DNA from: Pseudomonadota bacterium
GTDB lineage: Bacteria; Pseudomonadota; Alphaproteobacteria; Sphingomonadales; Sphingomonadaceae
Assembly (NCBI GenBank): GCA_023392555.1
Contig: JAEVYW010000013.1
Span: forward strand, 1 to 6,824
Length of the DNA: 6,824 nucleotides
Direction: 5' to 3'
This document shows, one piece after another, positions 1 to 5,888 of the stretch. Each line of letters opens with the position of its first letter. Position 1 is the stretch's first letter. The notes under the pieces were generated by a model, which saw only the letters and a list, made by a program, of their open reading frames with translations, had not been told where the DNA came from and searched no databases. The translations under genes were made by a program, and so were the position numbers.

Positions 1-1281
1 CCGCACGTCCTTGCGGCAGTGGCGACCGTTGTTGCCGTCTTCGCCTTCACGCGCCGTGTCTCGAAGAGCAGCGGCGCGGGGGCCGTTGCTGCGGCCGCCT
101 TGCTGGGGACGACCGGCTATATCGAGACGCACGTCGCGCGCACCGCCGACTATGATACGCTGCTCGTGCTTTTCCTGACGCTGACGTCGTTCCAGCTTTT
201 CCGCGCGACGGAATTCGCGCCTTCGGACCCGTCGCGTGCTGCGAAGCACATCTGGCTGAGCGCAGGCTTCATGGCCTGCGCGCTCTTCACGAAGAGCGTC
301 GCCGCGCTCCTGATACTGCCGGGTTACGCTTTGTACCTGATGTTTAGCCGCGACTTGCGGAGTTTGCTGGCGCGGCGGGAAAGTTGGCTAGCGGCCGCGG
401 CAATCGTCGCATTCGCGATGCTTTTCCTCGTCGCCAGGGAGGTGGCCCACCCAGGGTACCTTCAGGCGGTTTGGGATCTCGATATCGGCGGTCGTTTCTT
501 CATCGACGCCGTGCCGCATGGCGCGACGTGGAGCTATTACCTGACGAGCATGTTCGAACCGTGGCTCGGCGTGCTGACCCGTCCGCTCCCCGTCTGGTCC
601 TACATACTTTCGGCCTTTCCATGGAGCTGGGCCACGCTGGCCCTTCTCCCGGCCGCGCTGCTCGCCCGTCGAGACGAGGTCGCGCGCGCGTTTATGTTCC
701 TGTTGTGCGCGCTGGTCGGTTTCCTGCTGGCGATCTCGATCGCGGCAACCAGGCTGAATTGGTACGCCGCGCCAGCCTACCCCTTGTTCGCCACGCTCAC
801 GGCACTCGGCACGAGTGCGTTGGCGGATCACCTGCGCAGGTCACCGCTCCGCGCGCTTCAGCTCGCCGGGCACATTACAATTCCGGCAGCTATCGCGGCG
901 GGGTGCGCGCTTGTTGTGCTGACGATGTGGAAGACGGAGCGGCAGATCGCCTCCGCCAATTACTACCCGGACCAGCAGCTTCCGCTGTTCGTGCGGCAGG
1001 TGTCGCCACGGATCCCGACATCAGCTCGCGTCCGGGTTCTCTCAACGGAACCGTGGACAGTCCCGAAGCGCGTGGATGGTCACGAGACAGACGTCCTCTA
1101 TGACGGAGCCACCGAGTTCTACGTGCGCCTGTTGCAGGGGCGCGGGATCGACGCCGAGCTGGTCTTTCCGGGCTACGAGCTTAAGCCGGGAGAGTGGCTC
1201 ATCGGCTGTGAGCCGATGCAGCCTTATGCCGCCGCACGCCAGTTAATGGCCAAGGGAGGGTGCCGCATCCTCGCCAAGTAA
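1..1281 (+). CDS. ArnT/PMT-type membrane glycosyltransferase, 5'-truncated by window edge
   Basis: The frame is open from base 1, so the true start lies left of the window; the GTG at 19 is an internal valine codon. 426 residues are visible, ending at TAA 1279-1281. It resembles integral-membrane GT-C enzymes of the ArnT/PMT family, which transfer a sugar from a polyprenyl-phosphate donor to lipid A, glycan or protein on the periplasmic face. Supporting features are the R-T-A-D-Y-D-T-L-L motif near visible residues 47-55 (family members have a similar R-x-x-D-Y-D stretch), a series of hydrophobic segments through about residue 315, and a soluble C-terminal tail of about 110 residues with no membrane segment. 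The first periplasmic loop, which holds the catalytic acidic residues, is off-window, so activity cannot be judged. Acceptor and donor are unknown. It converges on the HerA gene and is not in its operon. Confidence 0.8.
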   Translation, partial: PHVLAAVATVVAVFAFTRRVSKSSGAGAVAAAALLGTTGYIETHVARTADYDTLLVLFLTLTSFQLFRATEFAPSDPSRAAKHIWLSAGFMACALFTKSVAALLILPGYALYLMFSRDLRSLLARRESWLAAAAIVAFAMLFLVAREVAHPGYLQAVWDLDIGGRFFIDAVPHGATWSYYLTSMFEPWLGVLTRPLPVWSYILSAFPWSWATLALLPAALLARRDEVARAFMFLLCALVGFLLAISIAATRLNWYAAPAYPLFATLTALGTSALADHLRRSPLRALQLAGHITIPAAIAAGCALVVLTMWKTERQIASANYYPDQQLPLFVRQVSPRIPTSARVRVLSTEPWTVPKRVDGHETDVLYDGATEFYVRLLQGRGIDAELVFPGYELKPGEWLIGCEPMQPYAAARQLMAKGGCRILAK

Positions 1282-1282
1282 G

Positions 1283-1300
1283 CGGACGCCTTAGCGTCCG
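1283..1300. terminator. Hairpin between convergent genes, possible weak bidirectional terminator
   Basis: A perfect 7-bp inverted repeat, CGGACGC / GCGTCCG, encloses a 4-nt loop (CTTA). It fills most of the 9-bp gap between the convergent glycosyltransferase and HerA genes and includes the HerA stop codon (1291-1293) in its loop. The position suits a shared terminator. Neither side has a run of T after the stem, so it is not a canonical intrinsic terminator; it may only protect 3' ends. Confidence 0.35.
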
Positions 1301-2973
1301 TGACCGCGCCAGCGCTTGATCGTGCGCTGGATGATCCCTTCTTCGCCACCGGTCTCGCGCCACAGGGCGGCGAAGCTCGGGTCGGCCGAGGCTGGGCGTT
1401 TTTCAGGCTCAAGGTCGTCGAAGCGGACGCGGATCGGGATGGCGACGCCTTCGCCGCAGGCGATGCACTCACGGTTACGGAGCGCCGGGATCGCGTCGAG
1501 GAATCCGCGAGCGCCTTCCGGCATGGCTGCGCGGACGCAGGCCTGGTCGCGGTCGTTGTTCAGACGCATGGAGATGATCGTGCCGCACTGCGACAGAACG
1601 CCTTCGGCGAGGTCGGACGGGCGCTGCGTGATGAGGCCGAGCGACACGCCGTACTTACGGCCCTCCTTGGCGATGCGCTCGAGGATCTTGCGGACGGCCT
1701 GGCCGGCGGCGTTCTCATCCTTGGGAACGTAACGGTGGGCCTCTTCGCAGACGAGGAGGATCGGGCGCTGCGGCTCCGTCCGCGACCAGATCGCATAGTC
1801 GAACACCATGCGGGCGAGGACCGAGACCACGACCGAGGTGATGTCGGAGGGAACGCCCGAGACGTCGACGATCGAAATCGGACGGCCGTTCGCGGGCAGA
1901 CGGAACAGCTTGGACACGAACGCGCCCATCGAGTCCGTCACCATCATTCCTGAGAACATGAAGTTGTAGCGCGGGTCGGCCTTAAGCTCGTCGAGCTTGT
2001 TCTTCAGGCGGGCATAGGGCGTCGTGTCGCCGGCGCGATCCAGCTTGCCCATTTCGTTGACGATGATGCCGTTGAGGTCGGTCAGCAGGTACGGGATCGG
2101 CGAGTCTACCGTCACCTTGCCGAACGCTTCCGCCATCTTGCCCTTGGTGCGGGCGGCGAGAAGGCACTTGGCGAGAATGTCGGCGTCGCGCTGACGCTCG
2201 GCACCGTCGGTCGTCAGGAGCACTTCGCAATGCTCCTCGAAGTTCATCAGCCAGTACGGCAGCTGCAAATTGTCGACGTTGAACAGCTCTCCGCATTCGT
2301 TGAACGCGGCCGAATATTCGCCGTGCGGGTCGATCATCACGATGTGACCCTCAGGGCTGAGCTGCGAGATGCGGTGGAGGATCAGGGCGACCGAGGTCGA
2401 TTTACCGGTACCGGTCGAACCCAGGATGGCGAAGTGCTTCGACAGCATCGGGTCGACGTAGAGCGCGCCGCGGATGTCGTCGGTCGGATAGACGGTGCCG
2501 ATCTCGATGTGCGGCTCGTCGCTTGCGGCGAAGACCGAGTGAAGGTCGGCGGTGGTCACCGGGAATACCTTGTCGCCGGGGATCGGATAGCGGGTGACGC
2601 CGCGGCGGAAGCTGCTCATGCCGCCCATGGCATCGCGCGAGCCTTCGCCGAGGAAGTCGATGGCGGCGACGATTTCGCCGTCTTCGCTCTTCATCGTGCG
2701 GACGTTGGCGATTAGCCAGCTGCCGGCAACGGCCATCTTCACCTGGCTGCCGACCTGTCCCGACATGGCGAGGGACGGATCGGAATGGGTCGAGAGCGCT
2801 GCGAGTGCCGCCGAAGACAGGCGCGCGCGCGAACCGGAACCTGCGATTTCGAGAACTTCGCCGATCGGGTCGAGTGCAACGGCAGCGCCGGTGGGGCGCT
2901 TGGGTGCGCTGCCTTCTTCGCTGAAGCTATGAATTTCCTCGACGAAATTACGCAGGCTCGATTGCTCGTCCAT
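1291..2973 (-). CDS. HerA/DUF87-family hexameric DNA-translocating ATPase
   Basis: A 560-residue protein of the HerA/FtsK superfamily. HerA proteins form hexameric rings that pump along DNA; archaeal members work with the NurA nuclease in end resection, while bacterial members are chromosomal or part of defence systems. The N-terminal ~150 residues fit a HAS-barrel region. Walker A is GSTGTGKST at 185-193, followed by the IDPHGEY motif at 214-220. Walker B is ILLVCEEAH at 405-413 with the double acidic EE. The ITQRPSDL sensor-like motif is at 448-455, followed by R/N-rich segments that could supply an arginine finger. All ATPase motifs look intact. Start choice: ATG at 2973 has GAG 4 nt upstream; a TTG at 2982 would add three residues (M-R-V) and is less likely. 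No NurA, SIR2 or nuclease gene adjoins it, so a housekeeping DNA-repair or segregation role is more likely than defence. Family is secure, cellular role inferred. Confidence 0.9.
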   Translation of the reverse strand: MDEQSSLRNFVEEIHSFSEEGSAPKRPTGAAVALDPIGEVLEIAGSGSRARLSSAALAALSTHSDPSLAMSGQVGSQVKMAVAGSWLIANVRTMKSEDGEIVAAIDFLGEGSRDAMGGMSSFRRGVTRYPIPGDKVFPVTTADLHSVFAASDEPHIEIGTVYPTDDIRGALYVDPMLSKHFAILGSTGTGKSTSVALILHRISQLSPEGHIVMIDPHGEYSAAFNECGELFNVDNLQLPYWLMNFEEHCEVLLTTDGAERQRDADILAKCLLAARTKGKMAEAFGKVTVDSPIPYLLTDLNGIIVNEMGKLDRAGDTTPYARLKNKLDELKADPRYNFMFSGMMVTDSMGAFVSKLFRLPANGRPISIVDVSGVPSDITSVVVSVLARMVFDYAIWSRTEPQRPILLVCEEAHRYVPKDENAAGQAVRKILERIAKEGRKYGVSLGLITQRPSDLAEGVLSQCGTIISMRLNNDRDQACVRAAMPEGARGFLDAIPALRNRECIACGEGVAIPIRVRFDDLEPEKRPASADPSFAALWRETGGEEGIIQRTIKRWRGHGR

Positions 2974-3055
2974 CACTCTCAACCCGATTAACTGAAACGC
3001 AGCGCCGGGATTAAGCGAGAGCGGTTAAGATTTGCCTTAACCCTGTTTTCGGCGC
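2974..3055 (-). promoter_or_regulatory. 82-bp gap upstream of HerA gene with nested inverted repeats
   Basis: The gap between the TIGR02186 stop and the HerA start holds a perfect 7-bp inverted repeat, GGTTAAG (3023-3029) and CTTAACC (3036-3042), with a 6-nt spacer. An outer repeat, GCGCCG (3002-3007) and CGGCGC (3050-3055), encloses it. Four TTAA tetramers (2988, 3011, 3025, 3037) stand out against the GC-rich background. There is no T-run after the stem on the minus strand, so an operator or promoter region is at least as likely as a terminator. No clear -35/-10 pair could be assigned. Confidence 0.4.
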
Positions 3056-3820
3056 CTAGAAGCGCCGCCGGAAAATCATCGCTGCCGCCCAGCCAAGGCC
3101 GACCGACATGATGACTGCAGCGAGACCGTAGAGCCCTTCGTGACGGCGGGCGACGAGCGAGACCCAGCGTTCGAAGCCGCTCTTGCCGACCTGGATGTCG
3201 CGCGTAGCGACGGCAAGGACCCGGCCATCCTGGATGAGGAAGGTTTCGGCCGTGTAGGTGCCGACCGGGACCTGGCTGGGGATCGAGATGCGGGCGCGGT
3301 AAAGGACGCCTTCGCTGATCTCCACGCCGTGCGCGTTCTCCGAATAGAGGCCGGCGCGGGTGCGGAGGTCGAGCAGGCCGGCCTCGAACCGGCGAGCGGT
3401 TTCGGGGATGTCGCCGGTGCCGGGCGACAGCTGCAGATTGCCGATGCCGATCTCGTAGATAGCGGCGGTCCGCTCATCGAGCAGGTCCTTGATCGGGCGC
3501 GACGAGGCGACCGCGTAATAAGAGGGGGCCGAGCGGAAGCGCGAGCTGTCGGCGTTCATCCAGATGCCGGCGATCTTCTGCTTCTCGCGGACGAGGATCG
3601 GCTGAACGGGCCCGCGCAGGACGACGGCGATGTCGGGCTGGTCTGCGGGAACGCGGCCGCGCGGATAGAGGATCGCTCCGAACAGCAGCAGTTGGGCGCC
3701 TGTGAAGCTGTAGCGAATCTCGATCTGCCGGGCGGAGACATCGGGGACGAGCGTGGGCTTGGCCTGCCCCATCAGCGCGACTGCCGCTGCGGCGAGGAGG
3801 AAGGCCCTCAACGCCCTCAC
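3056..3820 (-). CDS. TIGR02186 / Alph_Pro_TM family membrane-anchored periplasmic protein
   Basis: A 254-residue protein of unknown biochemical function that matches the TIGR02186 (Alph_Pro_TM) family, usually found beside TSUP-type carriers in alphaproteobacteria. It has a typical Sec signal peptide at 1-20 (hydrophobic LLAAAAVAL, likely cleavage after GQA), a periplasmic domain of about 200 residues containing the V-R-E-K-Q-K-I-A-G-I-W-M-N stretch, and one C-terminal membrane segment near 230-249 ending in RRRF, which implies a cytoplasmic tail. The start is GTG at 3820, overlapping the TSUP stop by 4 bp (GTGA), with GGTGGA 7 nt upstream. That overlap indicates translational coupling and roughly matched amounts of the two proteins. 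A partner or periplasmic accessory of the carrier is the natural inference. Stop is TAG. The family call is from memory of motifs and context. Confidence 0.8.
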   Translation of the reverse strand: MRALRAFLLAAAAVALMGQAKPTLVPDVSARQIEIRYSFTGAQLLLFGAILYPRGRVPADQPDIAVVLRGPVQPILVREKQKIAGIWMNADSSRFRSAPSYYAVASSRPIKDLLDERTAAIYEIGIGNLQLSPGTGDIPETARRFEAGLLDLRTRAGLYSENAHGVEISEGVLYRARISIPSQVPVGTYTAETFLIQDGRVLAVATRDIQVGKSGFERWVSLVARRHEGLYGLAAVIMSVGLGWAAAMIFRRRF

Positions 3821-4725
3821 AAATATTCCACCGTGAAGATCTCGTCCGGACGCCAGGCGAGGCCGAGCAGCATGCGCAGCCCGACGAGGAGGATAACGAT
3901 GGCAAGCGCGAGACGCAGAAGGTCCGGCTTCAACTTGGTCGCGAGAACCGCGCCATATTGCGCGCCAACCACGCCGCCCACGAGCAGCAGTCCGGCGAGG
4001 ACGATGTCGACCGAGCGGGTTGTGAGCGAATGGACCATCGTGGCACCCGCGCTGATCACCAGGATGATCGCAAGCGACGTGCCGATGACCACGCGCGCCG
4101 GCATCCCGAGGATGTAGATCATCGCCGGGACGAGGATGAAGCCGCCGCCGATGCCGAGCAGCATGGTCAGCATGCCGGCTCCGAACCCCAGGGCGAGCGG
4201 CGCAAGCGGCGAGATGTAGAGGCCGGAGGCGTAGAATCGCCAGCGGAGGGGCAGGCTGGCGACCCAGCGATTGTGGCGTGGACGTGCTTCCGGCTCCTTC
4301 GCACCGACATAGCCAAGCGCGGTCAGCGCGTCCTTCAGCATCAGCGCGCCGATGTAGCCGAGTAGGAGGACGTAGAGCGATCCGATCACGACATCGATCT
4401 GCCCGCTGGCGAGGAGCGCGCGGAAGATCGCGGCGCCGACGAGCGAGCCGATCATGCCGCCGGCGACCATGACTCCGCCCATCTGCAGGTCGACGCCGCC
4501 GCGGCGCATGTGGGCCATAACGCCCGTGACGCTGGCGCCGGTGATCTGCGTCGTCGCCGATGCGACCGCGACCGAGGGGGGAATTCCGTAGAAGATCAGT
4601 AGCGGCGTGGTCAGGAATCCGCCGCCGACTCCGAACATTCCCGACAGCACGCCGACCAGCAGCCCGAGCGCGATGATCAGCAGCGCGTTGACCGACTGTC
4701 CGGCGATCGGGAGGTAGATGTCCAT
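3817..4725 (-). CDS. TSUP (TauE/SafE) family membrane anion exporter
   Basis: A 302-residue polytopic inner-membrane protein of the TSUP family, whose members carry sulfite, sulfoacetate, thiosulfate or other small organic anions. The two internally repeated halves typical of the family are visible: GMFGVGGGFLTTPLL near 29-43 and LLGIGGGFILVPAM near 189-202. Each is followed by further hydrophobic segments, giving about eight membrane spans, with a charged cytoplasmic or periplasmic loop near 131-163 (EPEARPRHNR). The ATG at 4725 is the only reasonable start, because an in-frame TAA lies three codons upstream. It lacks a good Shine-Dalgarno sequence and sits at the end of a predicted hairpin. 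It overlaps the following TIGR02186 gene by 4 bp. The substrate cannot be read from sequence; no sulfur-metabolism gene is in view. Confidence 0.92.
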   Translation of the reverse strand: MDIYLPIAGQSVNALLIIALGLLVGVLSGMFGVGGGFLTTPLLIFYGIPPSVAVASATTQITGASVTGVMAHMRRGGVDLQMGGVMVAGGMIGSLVGAAIFRALLASGQIDVVIGSLYVLLLGYIGALMLKDALTALGYVGAKEPEARPRHNRWVASLPLRWRFYASGLYISPLAPLALGFGAGMLTMLLGIGGGFILVPAMIYILGMPARVVIGTSLAIILVISAGATMVHSLTTRSVDIVLAGLLLVGGVVGAQYGAVLATKLKPDLLRLALAIVILLVGLRMLLGLAWRPDEIFTVEYL

Positions 4726-4776
4726 CGGCGTTTATTGACTAGCGGCAAAGGCCGCCGATGGCCAAGCCGAACGCCG
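4726..4776 (-). promoter_or_regulatory. Hairpin leader directly abutting the TSUP start codon
   Basis: In the 65-bp gap between the NfrA-like gene and the TSUP gene, CGGCGTT (4726-4732) and AACGCCG (4770-4776) form a 7-bp outer stem. An inner stem, GCGGC (4742-4746) and GCCGC (4751-4755), has a 4-nt loop. In the minus-strand mRNA the 3' arm of the outer stem is immediately before the AUG, where the ribosome would bind. On the plus strand the outer stem is followed by TTTTT (4777-4781), so it would look like a terminator for antisense transcription. Function is inferred from the fold only. Confidence 0.35.
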
Positions 4777-4790
4777 TTTTTCCGTGCTTT

Positions 4791-5888
4791 TTAGAAATCC
4801 GCGGCGAGCGTCAGTGCGGGGCCGGAACGCGGCTCGGCGGCGCCAGCGATTCGCTGACGATAGTCGAGGTGCAGGCGGACGTTGCGGCGAAGCTCCATCG
4901 ACAGGCGAGGGCCCGCATCGACGCGGTAGATTCCGGGCTGATAACCACCCCAGACCCCGCCGCCGACCGAGAAGCGCCCGAACAGCGGCCGGGTCAGCGC
5001 GAAGCCACCGTCGGCGAACAAGTCTCGGGAGCGGATGCCGACGACGCCTGCCTGCGCATAGCCGTCGAGATTGAAGCCCCAGGCGATCGGCTGCTGATAG
5101 ACGCCGCCTTCGAGGAACAAGGCGAAGTCGTTGCGGCCGGTGCTGAAGCGGCCGAACTTCTGGCGGCGCTCGGCGGTGAGCGCGATCGGGATTGACGGGA
5201 ATGGAGTGAACCGGACGCCCGCGGCAACCTCGCCGCCGCGGCTTCCGCCGATCGGCGTGCTGGAACGGACGGTGGCGGCGATCTGGCGGTTCAGTGCGTA
5301 GCTGAGGCGAGCGCCGGCCTGGCTCCCGCCGAGCGTTCCGCCGCTTGCGAGTGCACCTTCGCCCGGCGGTCCGCGCATCAGCGCCCATGTGCTCATCTGC
5401 AGGCGGTCGAGATGCTTCGCCGGGATGATCTGCGCGAGCAGGCTTGGCTTGGCGGGACGGCCGTTCCAGTCGGGCGTGCTGGTCGGGCCCTTCTGCGCCA
5501 ACGGCCATTGGTCGATCGGCTGGATTTCCGCGAAGAACTGCGGTTCGGGCTGGGGATCCAAGCGGTCGAAGGCGGCTTCGCGAGGTGCCTGTCGGGGCAC
5601 GGAGACTGGCGCGGGATAGTACATCGGCACCGCTGCGTAGCGCACTGGAGGTGGTGGCGCGTAGGCGTAGGCCGGATAGGGATAGGGCCTTCCAATCGGC
5701 ATCTGTGCCGGCTGCGGTACGGGCTCGATCGGCGGGAATTCGGTCGGGACGATCTGGGGCGTCGATGAAGCCGCTTCGGCTCGTCCGGCAGTGAACGCCT
5801 CCGGCCCCGGCAGCATCCCGGCGGTGACGCCTCGGACGACGACCCAGCCGGCCACGACGACGGCGAGGAAGCGCACTGCCGCGCTCAT
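4791..5888 (-). CDS. Protein with NfrA C-terminal-like outer-membrane domain and Pro/Tyr-rich linker
   Basis: A 365-residue envelope protein. Residues 1-23 form a signal peptide or anchor (R6, then FLAVVVAGWVVV; V-T-A at 21-23 fits a cleavage site). Residues about 40-115 are rich in proline and tyrosine (for example PYPYPAYAYAPPPP). Residues about 165-365 resemble the C-terminal domain of phage N4 adsorption protein A: W-A-L-M-R, the LGGSQAGARL stretch, alternating amphipathic strands, G-Y-A-Q-A-G, W-G-G-Y-Q-P-G, the V-D-A-G-P motif, D-Y-R-Q-R-I-A-G and S-G-P-A-L-T-L, ending in phenylalanine as outer-membrane barrels do. The TPR repeats of E. coli NfrA are absent. It likely acts in export or display of the glycan made by the upstream NfrB-like enzyme. 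ATG 5888 was chosen over ATG 5930 because it overlaps the upstream stop (ATGA) and has GGAGG 7 nt upstream. Domain call is by motif memory, moderately sure. Confidence 0.72.
   Translation of the reverse strand: MSAAVRFLAVVVAGWVVVRGVTAGMLPGPEAFTAGRAEAASSTPQIVPTEFPPIEPVPQPAQMPIGRPYPYPAYAYAPPPPVRYAAVPMYYPAPVSVPRQAPREAAFDRLDPQPEPQFFAEIQPIDQWPLAQKGPTSTPDWNGRPAKPSLLAQIIPAKHLDRLQMSTWALMRGPPGEGALASGGTLGGSQAGARLSYALNRQIAATVRSSTPIGGSRGGEVAAGVRFTPFPSIPIALTAERRQKFGRFSTGRNDFALFLEGGVYQQPIAWGFNLDGYAQAGVVGIRSRDLFADGGFALTRPLFGRFSVGGGVWGGYQPGIYRVDAGPRLSMELRRNVRLHLDYRQRIAGAAEPRSGPALTLAADF

Noticed and set aside
1300..1953. Plus-strand 217-codon open frame opposite the HerA C-terminus
   Set aside because: It is composed mostly of D, R, A, V and G residues mirrored from the HerA coding strand and interrupts no known family; it is a shadow frame.
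1291..2973. HerA-based anti-phage defence system
   Set aside because: No effector gene (SIR2, DUF4297, NurA or other nuclease) is next to it, and neighbours have ordinary housekeeping character.
3025..3040. CtrA binding site formed by two TTAA half-sites
   Set aside because: The spacing is TTAA-N8-TTAA, whereas the classical CtrA site is TTAA-N7-TTAA, so the match is off by one; the symmetrical dyad explains the sequence better.
3140..4117. A 325-codon plus-strand open frame antisense to the TIGR02186 and TSUP genes
   Set aside because: It is rich in D, E, A, R and G with no domain-like pattern and lies opposite two well-supported genes; long antisense frames are common in high-GC DNA.
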